From: BOG-908 sp963751795 | GTDB lineage: Bacteria; Pseudomonadota; Alphaproteobacteria; Acetobacterales; Acetobacteraceae | Direction of reading: 5' to 3' | NCBI GenBank assembly: GCA_963751795.1 | Contig: CAVVVI010000001.1 | Span: forward strand, 186,001-250,000 | Length of the DNA stretch: 64,000 bases | In this document: in pieces, positions 33,864 through 42,155 of the stretch | Numbering within the stretch: position 1 is the first letter of the stretch | How the letters are laid out: each line of letters opens with the position of its first letter | Translations under genes and position numbers: made by a program | Notes under the pieces: generated by a model | Database searches by the model: none | The model's input: the letters and a program-made list of their open reading frames with translations, nothing else | What the model was told of the DNA's origin: nothing

Positions 33864-35215
33864 CAGCCAGCACCCTGCGCGGCATCGAGCGCATCGACGA
33901 TCACGCGCATGCCCATGCCCAGGCTGCCCTTGACCAGCACGGCATCGTCCGGCTGCAGCGCGGCGCGCACGATGGCCGCCAGCGTGGTGCTGTCCGCGGC
34001 ATGCGCGCCGCGTCGTTCGGGGGGAATCGCATCAAACAGAAACTTCATCCAGGGGCCGCACGCGTACAGCGTGTCGGCCGAGTCGCACACCGCCTCGGCC
34101 AGCGCCTCGTGCTCGGCACGGCTATGCGCGCCCAGTTCCAGCATGTCGCCCAGCACCGCGATGCGCCGCCGCGCCGGCACCATGCGCAGCACGGCGAGCG
34201 CCGCGCGCACGGCGGCGCCGGATGCGTTGTAGCTTTCGTCGAGCAGGATGGCGCCGCCGGCGAGACGGCGCCGCGCGCCGCGCCCGCCCACCGCGGTGAA
34301 GCCGCCCAGGGCAGCGGCACCGGCGGCCACATCGGCCCCCAGCGCATGCGCCGCCAGCAGGGCGGCCGCGGCATTCATCGCCATGTGGCGCCCGGCAGCG
34401 GCCAGGCGCACCGGCTGCGCGCGGCCATCCAGCATCAGCGTGAACGCGATGCCGTCGGCATCCTCGGCGGTCACCTCCATCTGCGCGGCGCCGAACCCCA
34501 GCACGCGCCGGCCGCCGGCCGCTGCCGCCATGCGCGGCGCCAACGGGCTGTCCAGCGGCAGCACCAGCGTGCCGCCTTGCAGAATGCCCTCCGCCACGCT
34601 CGCTTTTTCGTCGGCGATGGCCTCCAGGCTGCCCATCGCACCGATATGCGTGGCCGCCACCGCGGTGATCACCGCCACGTCCGGCCCGGCCAGCACCGCC
34701 AGCGGCGCGATCTCGCCGGGGTGGTTCATGCCGATCTCCACCACCGCGTAATCACCATCCGGCTGCAGCCGCGCCAGCGTCAGCGGCACGCCCCAATGGT
34801 TGTTGTAGCTGGCAACGCTGGCCTGGGTGGGCCCGCTGGCGCCCAGCACCAGGCGCAGCATCTCCTTGGTCGTCGTCTTGCCCACGCTGCCGGTGACGGC
34901 CACCACGCTGCCGGTGAAGCGCGCGCGGCCGAAGGCGCCCAGCGCCGTCAGCCCGGCCAGCGTATCGCCCACCACCAGCAGCGGCGCATCTTCCGGCAGG
35001 CCGTGCTGGCGATGCACCATGGCACCGGCCGCACCGCGCGCCAGGGCAGCCGCCACATGATCGTGCCCGTCGCCGCTCTCTGTCTGCAGCGCCACGAACA
35101 GATCGCCGGGCTGCAGCGTGCGCGTGTCGATGGACACGCCGGTGGCATGGAACGGCGCCGTCATCGTGCCCGCCGAGGCGTGCATCAGGTCGTCGGTGGA
35201 GAACAGCGGCGTCAT
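33863..35215 (-). CDS. murF: UDP-MurNAc-tripeptide-D-Ala-D-Ala ligase MurF
   Basis: MurF adds D-Ala-D-Ala to UDP-MurNAc-tripeptide. The 450-residue protein has GVSIDTRTLQPGDLFVAL in the N-terminal domain, P-loop AVTGSVGKTTTKEMLRL, the conserved ASYNNHWGVPLTLARL, VVEIGMNHPGEIAPL, and ILLDESYNASGAAVRAAL in the C-terminal domain. Its start ATG at 35215 overlaps the murE stop. The frame upstream of 35215 is murE-antiphase noise. Confidence 0.96.
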   Translation of the reverse strand: MTPLFSTDDLMHASAGTMTAPFHATGVSIDTRTLQPGDLFVALQTESGDGHDHVAAALARGAAGAMVHRQHGLPEDAPLLVVGDTLAGLTALGAFGRARFTGSVVAVTGSVGKTTTKEMLRLVLGASGPTQASVASYNNHWGVPLTLARLQPDGDYAVVEIGMNHPGEIAPLAVLAGPDVAVITAVAATHIGAMGSLEAIADEKASVAEGILQGGTLVLPLDSPLAPRMAAAAGGRRVLGFGAAQMEVTAEDADGIAFTLMLDGRAQPVRLAAAGRHMAMNAAAALLAAHALGADVAAGAAALGGFTAVGGRGARRRLAGGAILLDESYNASGAAVRAALAVLRMVPARRRIAVLGDMLELGAHSRAEHEALAEAVCDSADTLYACGPWMKFLFDAIPPERRGAHAADSTTLAAIVRAALQPDDAVLVKGSLGMGMRVIVDALDAAQGAG

Positions 35216-36678
35216 GCCGCCGCCGCCAGGCGCCTTATGGTGCCGGCATCGTCGAACGGCGTGGTCTCGCTGCCGATCACCTGGCCCTGCTCGTGGCCCT
35301 TGCCGGCCACCACCAGCACGTCGCCGGGGCGCAAGGCGGCCAGCCCGGCGGCAATGGCCGCCTCGCGGTCGCCGATCTCGATGGCGTTCGGGCAGGCGGC
35401 GATGATGGCGGCCCGAATCGCCGCCGGGTCCTCGCGGCGCGGATTGTCGTCGGTCACAATGGGCAGGTCGGCCAGGGCCGCCACCTGCTCGCCCATCAGC
35501 GCCCGCTTGCCGGGGTCGCGGTCGCCGCCGGCGCCGAACACGCACACCAGCCGGTGGCCGTGCGCATGCGGGCGCAGCGAGGTCAGCACGCGGCGCAGCG
35601 CGTCGGGCGTATGCGCGTAATCCACATAGGCGGCGGCCTGGTTGGGCAGGGTGGCGGCCAGTTCCATACGGCCGCGCACGCCGCCCAGCCGGGGCAGCAG
35701 GGCGGCGGGATCGGCCACGCCCGTCGCCTGCGCCAGTGCCGCGGCCATCAGCACATTATCGGCCTGGAAGCGGCCCGGCAGCGCCACCTCCACCGCACGG
35801 CGCACGCCATCGGCCTCGATCACCAGCGCCTGGCCGTGCGGCAGCGCCTGGGCGGAGACGAGGCGCCACGCCGTGCCGCGCTCGCCCACGCTGCGCACAT
35901 CCAGCCGGCGGGCCGCCGCGATGCCGGCCAGCGCATCCAGCGTGGCGGCATCCATGTCGGCGTTCACCACCGCCACGCCGCGCACCGGCAGCAATTCGGC
36001 GAACAGCCGCAATTTGGCCGCGCGATACGCCTCCAGCGTGCCGTGATAATCCAGGTGGTCGCGCGTCAGATTGGCGAACCCCGCGGCGGCCAGCCGCACG
36101 CCGTCCAGCCGCGCCTGATGCAGCCCGTGGCTGGAGGCTTCGAGCGCCACGCGCTGCACGCCGTCGCGCGCCAGGCTCGCCAGCAGCCGCGCCAGCTCCA
36201 CCGGGCCGGGCGTGGTCAGCCCGCCGCCGCCGGCATGGCCCGGCGCCACCAGCCCCAGCGTGCCCAGGCTGGCGGCACCGCTGCCGTCCATGGCCCAGAG
36301 CTGGCGCAGGAAATCCACCGTGCTCGTCTTGCCGTTGGTGCCGGTCACCGCCACCACCGTCGCCGGCGGCGGGCCGGCGAGGCCAGCCGCCATGCGCGCC
36401 AGCACGCGGCGCGGCTCGGCACAGCGCAGCAGCGGCCGCGCCGGCACGCCAGGCGGCCACGCCACGCCATCGGCGGCCACCACGGCGGCGGCACCGCGCG
36501 CCACCGCGTCGGCAATGAAGGCGGCGCCATCGGCCGCGGCACCCGCCACGGCCACGAACAGCATGCCCGGCCGCACGTCGCGGCTGTCAGCCGTCACCCC
36601 GGTTACTGCCAGTGCGGTGTACCAGGGGTCGATTCCCCGCAGCCCGGCCAGCGTTGCCAGATCAGCGAGCGAGCGCAC
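35212..36678 (-). CDS. murE: UDP-MurNAc-tripeptide synthetase MurE (meso-DAP type)
   Basis: MurE adds the third stem residue. The 488-residue protein has GVTADSRDVRPGMLFVAV, P-loop AVTGTNGKTSTVDFLRQ, ALEASSHGLHQARLDGV, NLTRDHLDYHGTLEAYR and the C-terminal VTDDNPRREDPAAIR. The DNPR motif is the accepted mark of meso-diaminopimelate rather than L-Lys specificity. The start is GTG at 36678 with GGAGG six bases upstream; it overlaps the ftsI 3' end by 17 nt. Its stop overlaps the murF ATG. Confidence 0.96.
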   Translation of the reverse strand: MRSLADLATLAGLRGIDPWYTALAVTGVTADSRDVRPGMLFVAVAGAAADGAAFIADAVARGAAAVVAADGVAWPPGVPARPLLRCAEPRRVLARMAAGLAGPPPATVVAVTGTNGKTSTVDFLRQLWAMDGSGAASLGTLGLVAPGHAGGGGLTTPGPVELARLLASLARDGVQRVALEASSHGLHQARLDGVRLAAAGFANLTRDHLDYHGTLEAYRAAKLRLFAELLPVRGVAVVNADMDAATLDALAGIAAARRLDVRSVGERGTAWRLVSAQALPHGQALVIEADGVRRAVEVALPGRFQADNVLMAAALAQATGVADPAALLPRLGGVRGRMELAATLPNQAAAYVDYAHTPDALRRVLTSLRPHAHGHRLVCVFGAGGDRDPGKRALMGEQVAALADLPIVTDDNPRREDPAAIRAAIIAACPNAIEIGDREAAIAAGLAALRPGDVLVVAGKGHEQGQVIGSETTPFDDAGTIRRLAAAA

Positions 36679-38674
36679 CGCCGGCCTCCGGCACGCGCAC
36701 GCGCAGCGAGGCCTCGTGGCGCAGCGCCAGCATGTCGCGCCGCGGCGGCGGTGCGGCGGGCAACGACACGGTGGCCGCCGGCACCGGCGTCGGCACCAGC
36801 GGCTCCAGCGGCGAGCCGGTACCCGTGGGCTCGCCGCTACCGCGCGCCGGCTGCATGGGAATCGCCAGGCTCGCCTGCACGCTCTGCAAGCCGGCAATGT
36901 CGGGGAACAGGCCGAGCATCGGCGCAATGCGCGCGATCACCCGGCCGGCGCCCGGCGCGCTCACGGCACCGGCCGTCGCATAGCCGCCGGTCTCCTTGTT
37001 GCCCACCGGCTCGTCGAGCATGAAATACACCGCGTAGCGCGGCGCGTTCATCGGGAACACGCTCATGAACGCACTGACGTTGGCGTGTTTCTTGTAGCCG
37101 TGCGCACCAACCTTTTCCGCCGTGCCGGTCTTGCCGCCGACGAAATAGCCGGGAATGTCGGCCGGCTTGCCATACCCGTCGGTCACCACCAGCCGCATCA
37201 TCTTGCGGATCGTGTTGCTGGTGGACAGGTTCATGATGCGCCGGCCTTCCGGCAGCGGATCGGCCGGATCATGCGCCAGCACGGTGGGCTGCAGCACGAT
37301 GCCGCCATTGGCCAGCGCCGCCGTGCCGCGCACCACGTGCAGCGGCGATACGGCAATGCCGTGGCCGAAGCCCACCGTCATGGTGGTGGCCTCTTTCCAG
37401 TTGGCGCGCGAAGGCACGATCGGCCAGCCGGCTTCCGGCAGCTCCACGCCCACTTTGCGGAACATGCCCATCGCCTGCAGCCAGGTCTGCTGCCGCTGCG
37501 GCCCCACGCCCAACGCGATATGCGCGGCACCGAGGTTAGAGGAATAGGCGAGCACTTCGGGCAGATACAGGAAACGGTGCTTGCCCTTGTAATCGACGAT
37601 CGTGAAGCGGCCGATATGGATGTTGTTGGCGGCGTCGAACGTGTTCCAGATATGCGCGGTGCCGAAATCCATCGCCATCGCCGCAGTCTGCAATTTGAAC
37701 GTGCTGCCCGGCTCGAACATGCCGGTTACCGCGCGGTTGAAACGGTCGTCGGGCGGCGTGTCGCCGAACTGGTTGGCGTCGTAATCCGGCAGGCTCACCA
37801 TGGCGATCACCTCGCCGGTGCGCACGTCCATCACGATGCCGCACGCGCCGATGGCGTGGAATTCTTCCTTGGAATGCTCGAGCTCTTCGCGCATCACGCC
37901 CTGCACGCGCACGTCGAGCGACAGGCGCAGCGGTTCGGCGACCGTCTCCAGCCGGTGATCGAACGAACGCTCCACGCCGGCGACACCGTGGCTGTCCACG
38001 TCCACGCCGCCCAGCACCTGCGCCGCGGTGCGCCCCAGCGGATAGCGGCGCTTTTCGCCGGGCTGGAAATACACGCCGGGAATGCCCAGCGCGTTGATCG
38101 CCAGCTCCTCGTTCGGCGTGATCTGGCGTTCCAGATAGACGAACTGCTTGGCCGATGCGAGCCGTGCCGCGGCCGCGTGCTCATCCATGCGCGGCAGCAC
38201 GCCCTTCAGCTTGTGCGCGGCCTCGGCAGTGTCGATCATCTCCTTGGGATTGGCGAACAACGCTGCCGTGGGCAGCGAAATCGCCAAAATCTCGCCGTTA
38301 CGATCGAGAATGGTGGCGCGCGAATGCGGCGCGCCGGCGGCCATCGGCACGGTATCTGGCGTGGTCGGGCCAGGCTCGTCAGGCACCAGCGGCCGCATCT
38401 CCGCCCGGCTCGGCGCCATCGGATACATCACCGTGGCGCTGGTCAGCTTGCCGGCCACCGCACCGAACAGCAGGAAGAAGCCGCCGGCGGCGAACACCAG
38501 GCGCGATCGCGTGCGGTCCAACGCGGCGCGGCGGGCGAGATCGGGTGCGGTGATGCGCACCGTCTCCATGCGCGGCATGGCGGCGCCGGCGGAGGGCGCG
38601 CCCCGCATGCGCGCCGCCTCGGTGCCGCGCCTGCGGGCCGGCGGCGGCGCGTCGGACGGCGGTGCCGCGGTCAT
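36662..38674 (-). CDS. ftsI: Peptidoglycan D,D-transpeptidase FtsI (PBP3)
   Basis: FtsI cross-links septal peptidoglycan. The 670-residue class B PBP has a basic/Pro-rich cytoplasmic N-terminus of about 60 residues, one membrane helix (LVFAAGGFFLLFGAVAG), a pedestal domain with RATILDRNGEILAISLPT and the transpeptidase motifs FEPGSTFKLQTAA (SxxK), AYSSNLGAAHI (SxN) and VGGKTGTAEKVG (KTG). A Pro-rich periplasmic tail of about 80 residues follows. The start overlaps the ftsL stop (ATGA). The 3' end overlaps murE. Confidence 0.97.
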   Translation of the reverse strand: MTAAPPSDAPPPARRRGTEAARMRGAPSAGAAMPRMETVRITAPDLARRAALDRTRSRLVFAAGGFFLLFGAVAGKLTSATVMYPMAPSRAEMRPLVPDEPGPTTPDTVPMAAGAPHSRATILDRNGEILAISLPTAALFANPKEMIDTAEAAHKLKGVLPRMDEHAAAARLASAKQFVYLERQITPNEELAINALGIPGVYFQPGEKRRYPLGRTAAQVLGGVDVDSHGVAGVERSFDHRLETVAEPLRLSLDVRVQGVMREELEHSKEEFHAIGACGIVMDVRTGEVIAMVSLPDYDANQFGDTPPDDRFNRAVTGMFEPGSTFKLQTAAMAMDFGTAHIWNTFDAANNIHIGRFTIVDYKGKHRFLYLPEVLAYSSNLGAAHIALGVGPQRQQTWLQAMGMFRKVGVELPEAGWPIVPSRANWKEATTMTVGFGHGIAVSPLHVVRGTAALANGGIVLQPTVLAHDPADPLPEGRRIMNLSTSNTIRKMMRLVVTDGYGKPADIPGYFVGGKTGTAEKVGAHGYKKHANVSAFMSVFPMNAPRYAVYFMLDEPVGNKETGGYATAGAVSAPGAGRVIARIAPMLGLFPDIAGLQSVQASLAIPMQPARGSGEPTGTGSPLEPLVPTPVPAATVSLPAAPPPRRDMLALRHEASLRVRVPEAGGALAR

Positions 38675-39378
38675 CGGCCGAACGGCACCGGCGGCGGCAA
38701 CGCGGCGCCGCCGCCCAGCGCCGAACGCACCGCCGGCATATAGACGGGGCTGGCCGAGACGATGGCCGGGCGCACCGCCTGGCCCCGCATCGGCCGCGCC
38801 ATCGCGTTGTACACGCTGGCCCCCATCGGCTGCGGTGCGGCCAGCGGCAGCGGCGTGCCATGCGCCAGCAGGCTGTCATGCGAGGTGGCATCGCGGTCGG
38901 CCAGTGCCACGCGATGCGGCGCATGCCGCGCCTCGTGCTGCGCCAGCAGCTTGGGCGCCGCATGCCCATCAGGGCGCACCGGCGGCTGCATCGGATGATG
39001 CGCCGGCAGGCCGGGCGCCTCGGCCACCACCACGGGTGCCGGCGCGCTGGCCGGCGCATCCTCCTCGTCGGCCGGCTCGGCAGCCTGCGGCTCGGCGGCC
39101 GGCAGATGGGCCGACAGCGATGCCAGCTGGACGAACTGCGTCGGCGCCATCGGGTGCAGCGCCAGATAGCGCCCGGCCATGTCGCCCAGCCGCCCCGGCT
39201 CGTTCAACAGCGCCCATTCCGCGCGCAGGATGCCGGTGCGGGCGTGCGCCGCCTCGGTCTGCCGGATCACCCGGCCGATATCGCGGTCCAGCAGCGCGGT
39301 GCGGTGCTTCTCCGAATACAGGTACAGCCCCGATCCGCAGGCAGCGAGCAGGCACAGGCAGGTGAACGGCTTGATCAT
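38671..39378 (-). CDS. ftsL: Cell division protein FtsL-like
   Basis: The 235-residue product has a single N-terminal hydrophobic helix (CLCLLAACGSGLYLYS), then a short coiled-coil-like segment (ALLDRDIGRVIRQTEAAH, LRAEWALLNEPGRL) ending in HPMAPTQFVQLASL, the pattern of FtsL. The first 110 residues match FtsL; the rest is a long Pro/Ala/His-rich tail that makes it about twice the usual length. It sits between rsmH and ftsI as expected. Start ATG at 39378 overlaps the true rsmH stop (ATGA). Because of the frameshift in rsmH, the current rsmH frame reads straight into ftsL. Confidence 0.88.
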   Translation of the reverse strand: MIKPFTCLCLLAACGSGLYLYSEKHRTALLDRDIGRVIRQTEAAHARTGILRAEWALLNEPGRLGDMAGRYLALHPMAPTQFVQLASLSAHLPAAEPQAAEPADEEDAPASAPAPVVVAEAPGLPAHHPMQPPVRPDGHAAPKLLAQHEARHAPHRVALADRDATSHDSLLAHGTPLPLAAPQPMGASVYNAMARPMRGQAVRPAIVSASPVYMPAVRSALGGGAALPPPVPFGR

Positions 39379-40320
39379 GATCGCGCCTCGTGGTCCGGGG
39401 TCAGGCGTTGCAGCGCCCGCAGCCTGGCGCTGCGGGCACGGGGGTTCTGCGCCGTCTCGGCCGCGCTGGGCCGCACGGCGCGCGGGGTCAGCAGCCGCCA
39501 GCCGGCCGCCACGGCGGCGGGCCAGGCCGCGCGGATCATGGCGCGAGGGGGCGGGATCGCGCCCGGAGGCATGCGTAAAGAAACGTTTCACCAGCCGGTC
39601 CTCCAGCGAGTGGAAGGACACCACCACCAGCCGGCCGCCCGGGCCGAGCAGGCCGCATGCCGCCTCCAGCGCCCGCTCGATCTCGCCCAGCTCGTCGTTC
39701 ACCCGGATGCGCAGCGCCTGGAAGCTGCGCGTGGCGGGGTGGATACCGTCGCGCGCCGGCGGCATGGCGGCGCGGATGATGGCGGCCAGCCGGCCCGTCG
39801 TCTCGATCGGCGCCTCGGCGCGCGCCGTCACGATGGCGCGTGCGATGCGGCGCGACAGCCGCTCCTCGCCGAACTGATACAGCGTATCGGCCAGCTCGGC
39901 CTCGCTCAGCTCGGCCACCAGATCGGCCGCCGAGGTGCCGGTGCGGCCCATGCGCATGTCCAGCGGCCCGTCGTGCCGAAAGCTGAAGCCGCGCGCCGGC
40001 TCGTCGATCTGGAAGCTGCTGACACCGAGATCGAGCACCACGCCGTCCAGGCTCGCCACCCCGGCACCGGCCAGCAGCGCGATCATGTCGCCAAAACTGC
40101 CCTCGATCAGATGCAGGCGGCCGGGATGGGCGGCCGCCAGCGCGGCGCCGCGCGCGATGGCGTCGGGATCGCGGTCGATCGCCCACAGCGTGCAATCGGC
40201 CTGCGCCAGGATGGCCTGGCTGTAGCCGCCGCCGCCGAACGTGGCATCGAGGTAGCGGCCGCCGGCCTGCGGTGCCAGGGCAGCCAGCATCTCGGGCAGC
40301 ATGACGGGGATGTGGCTCAT
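39375..40320 (-). CDS. rsmH: 16S rRNA (cytosine1402-N4)-methyltransferase RsmH, with an apparent 1-nt frameshift
   Basis: RsmH methylates C1402 of 16S rRNA. The N-terminal 280 residues are clear: HIPVMLPEMLAAL, LDATFGGGGYSQAIL (SAM motif), LDGVVLDLGVSSFQIDE, RGFSFRHDGPLDMRMG and VVVSFHSLEDRLVKRFF. After ASGRDPAPSRHDP, near 39525-39540, the frame goes wrong and reads Arg/Ala noise in frame into FtsL. The other frame has the normal RsmH tail (AGWRLLTPRAVRPSAAE, NPRARSARLRAL) and a stop giving the ATGA overlap with ftsL. Removing one extra base restores 314 residues. The start overlaps the mraZ stop (ATGA). Confidence 0.92.
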
Positions 40321-40778
40321 GCCGCCGTGCCCGGCAGGCTGAGGCGGCGGGTGCGCGCCCGCTCGCGCGCTTCGGCGCGCCGGCGCTCGGCAGCCTGCGG
40401 CTCCCAGATCTGAAACGTGCGACCGAGACCCATGAATACGACCGTGTCCGACAGACTCGCGTGCTGCACCAGCGGGTCCGGCAGCACAATGCGTCCTTCC
40501 TTGTCCGATTCGACAGGGTAGGCGTCCGAATAAAGCACCTGGGCCAGGTCCTCGTGGTCTTCGCCGAACACATCGAGGCGGTCCAGCGGGGTGGCCAGCG
40601 CCTCGAACGTGCTGGCGGGCCAGCCTTCGATGCAGGCATGGGCGTGCGACTGGCGCAGGATCAGCGGCGCCGCGCCCTCGGCGGCCAGCGCACGCAGGGC
40701 GGAGCGGAACGGCGCGGGAATGCTGACCCGCCCCTTCGCATCGATCCTGTTCAGATGCGTGCCCAAGAACTGCCCCAC
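40317..40778 (-). CDS. mraZ: Transcriptional regulator MraZ
   Basis: MraZ is a SpoVT/AbrB-fold regulator that binds upstream of its own operon. The 153-residue protein has two repeats of the swapped-hairpin motif: NRIDAKGRVSIPAPFR and ESDKEGRIVLPDPLVQ, the signature of MraZ. The GTG at 40778 gives GQFLGTHLNRID as the family N-terminus, with G-rich sequence upstream; longer frames read through the control region. It is the first gene of the dcw cluster and its control array lies 58-92 bp upstream. Confidence 0.95.
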   Translation of the reverse strand: MGQFLGTHLNRIDAKGRVSIPAPFRSALRALAAEGAAPLILRQSHAHACIEGWPASTFEALATPLDRLDVFGEDHEDLAQVLYSDAYPVESDKEGRIVLPDPLVQHASLSDTVVFMGLGRTFQIWEPQAAERRRAEARERARTRRLSLPGTAA

Positions 40779-40815
40779 CCCTGGTCCGTCCCCCCGTTCC
40801 CCTTGGCCGCGGCGC

Positions 40816-40824
40816 TGTGGATGA
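40816..40824 (-). promoter_or_regulatory. DnaA-box-like 9-mer upstream of mraZ
   Basis: TGTGGATGA on the plus strand (TCATCCACA on minus) differs from TTATCCACA by one base. A second near-match, TGTGGACAA (TTGTCCACA), is at 41001-41009. Two single-mismatch boxes in the mraZ control region could link division gene expression to DnaA, but 8/9 matches arise often by chance. Confidence 0.25.
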
Positions 40825-40835
40825 GCGCGTCGGCT

Positions 40836-40870
40836 TGGGATGACATGGGATAGCATGGGCAATCATGGGC
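40836..40870 (+). promoter_or_regulatory. MraZ operator array: four TGGG(A/C) boxes at exact 10-bp spacing
   Basis: On the plus strand TGGGA, TGGGA, TGGGC and TGGGC start at 40836, 40846, 40856 and 40866, each separated by exactly 5 nt. Direct TGGGN repeats at 10-bp spacing are the known MraZ recognition site in E. coli. They end 58 bp before the mraZ start codon. The site predicts autoregulation of mraZ and the whole dcw cluster. Confidence 0.85.
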
Positions 40871-40876
40871 GTCAAA

Positions 40877-41000
40877 GGTATTACACGCCGCTGTGAAGAT
40901 TGTTCAGCAAAGAAAACAAACAATTACAACGGCTTATCTTCGGTCGCCCGGGAACAAGGCGCAACGGATCAGAGCGGCCTAAGTATTCGCTGTTTGTTCT
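40877..41000 (-). promoter_or_regulatory. AT-rich region likely holding the dcw promoter
   Basis: This stretch between the MraZ array and rnpB is much richer in A/T than its surroundings. On the minus strand it contains TGTAATACC (a -10-like TAATAC) just upstream of the MraZ boxes and TTGTTTTCTTTGCTG further up. No -35/-10 pair with good spacing stands out, so only the region is annotated. Confidence 0.4.
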
Positions 41001-41030
41001 TGTGGACAACTTTGTGGGTTATTGTGCGGA

Positions 41031-41428
41031 GGTGCCAGACGGCCTGTAAGCCGGGTTCTGTCCGTGCCTTGCGGCAGTGGACGACCATTCCTCTGCGACG
41101 CGCGTTGCCGCGCGCCTGACGCGACCAACCCGGGCGGCGGGGCGGGAATGCCCCCGGACGCAGGCCGGCTCGCGCCGGTCCCGTCCTGCCGCCCCTATTC
41201 GGTCTTGCTCCCGGTGGGGTTTACCCTGCCGCCCCTGTTGCCAGGGGCGCGGTGCGCTCTTGCCGCACCGTTTCACCCTTGCCGTCCCGCTTGCGCGCTC
41301 TGGCGGTTTGTTTTCTGTGGCACTGTCCCTGGGGTCGCCCCCGCCGGCCGTTAGCCGGCACCGTATTCCCGTGGAGCCCGGACTTTCCTCTGCAGACCCG
41401 CAGCGGTCGTCCAGCCGTCTGGCCCGCG
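41031..41428 (-). ncRNA. rnpB: RNase P RNA (rnpB), bacterial type A
   Basis: The minus strand carries the universal RNase P core: the 5' CCAGACGGCTGGACGACCGC, the P4 strand AGAGGAAAGTCCGGGC, GGAAUGGUCGUCCACUG-type CR-IV sequence near 41080, and the 3' ACAGAACCCGGCTTA followed by CCGTCTGG that closes P1 with the 5' end. This catalytic RNA matures tRNA 5' ends with protein RnpA. Ends are set from the P1 pairing and may be off by several bases. It is transcribed toward mraZ on the same strand. Confidence 0.95.
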
Positions 41429-41524
41429 GTGTTTGGGCCATGGGCGGGCAGGCAGGCAAGCGGTTCCTTGCCGCCCGGTGCGCCGCAGGTGGCCGATGGG
41501 CACCGACTATGCTTTCCTCGCGCG

Positions 41525-42130
41525 ATGCGATCGCTTTTCTGGCTGCTGGTTCTGTCCGGTCCCGCATGGGCCGACGATGCGGCTTCCCTGTGCGCCACCA
41601 ACCCCGCGTATTCGCAGGCGGTGATGCTTTCGGTGGTGCAATCGCAGTTGCAGCACGACCATGATGCCGCGCTGGACGGTGACACGCCGGAACACCTGGC
41701 CGAGCGCGCGGTGGAGCAGGGCGTGGCGGAATGTGCCGCGGCATTGCGGGCCGATCCGCGCCTGGCGGCCGCACTCGGTGGGCTGGGGCGGGCGGACGCC
41801 GCTTTCGGGTGGGATGCGTTCAACACCGCCTGCGCCGACCGCGCCGGCAGCAAGGGCGCGTGCATCACTGCCGAGGTGGGCTCGGCCAGGGCGTTGCGCA
41901 CGCTGGCCGGGGCGGGCGCACCGGCCGGGGCGCGCACGCTGGTGCAGGCCTGCGCGCTGGTGCTGCGGGCCGATCCGCCGATGACGGATTGGCGGCAATG
42001 CGTGGACGAAGGGCTGGCGGTGCATGCCAGCGACGCGGCGGCCGCGCGCTGCAAGCTGGCGCTGAGCTGGCACAGCGCGGGCACGGGCGCCGAGGCCGGG
42101 GCGGCGGTGGCGCGCTGCCTGCGCCAGTAG
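41525..42130 (+). CDS. Secreted cysteine-rich protein of unknown function
   Basis: The 201-residue product has a short signal peptide (MRSLFWLLVLSGPAWA, cleavage expected before DD). The mature part is an Ala-rich helical protein with eight cysteines spread over its length (SLCATNP, VAECAAAL, FNTACADR, GACITAEV, QACALVLR, WRQCVDEG, ARCKLAL, ARCLRQ), suggesting four periplasmic disulfides. I do not recognise the family. It is divergent from rnpB with about 96 bp between them, and convergent with the downstream SDR. A longer frame would read through rnpB and is rejected. Confidence 0.7.
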   Translation: MRSLFWLLVLSGPAWADDAASLCATNPAYSQAVMLSVVQSQLQHDHDAALDGDTPEHLAERAVEQGVAECAAALRADPRLAAALGGLGRADAAFGWDAFNTACADRAGSKGACITAEVGSARALRTLAGAGAPAGARTLVQACALVLRADPPMTDWRQCVDEGLAVHASDAAAARCKLALSWHSAGTGAEAGAAVARCLRQ

Positions 42131-42155
42131 GCGTGCCGCCGCCCGCCGGCGCCGG

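Noticed and set aside
38671..40923. A single 750-codon frame covering rsmH and ftsL as a natural fusion protein
   Set aside because: The normal RsmH C-terminus and an ATGA junction exist one base away, so the fusion is better explained by a 1-nt indel.
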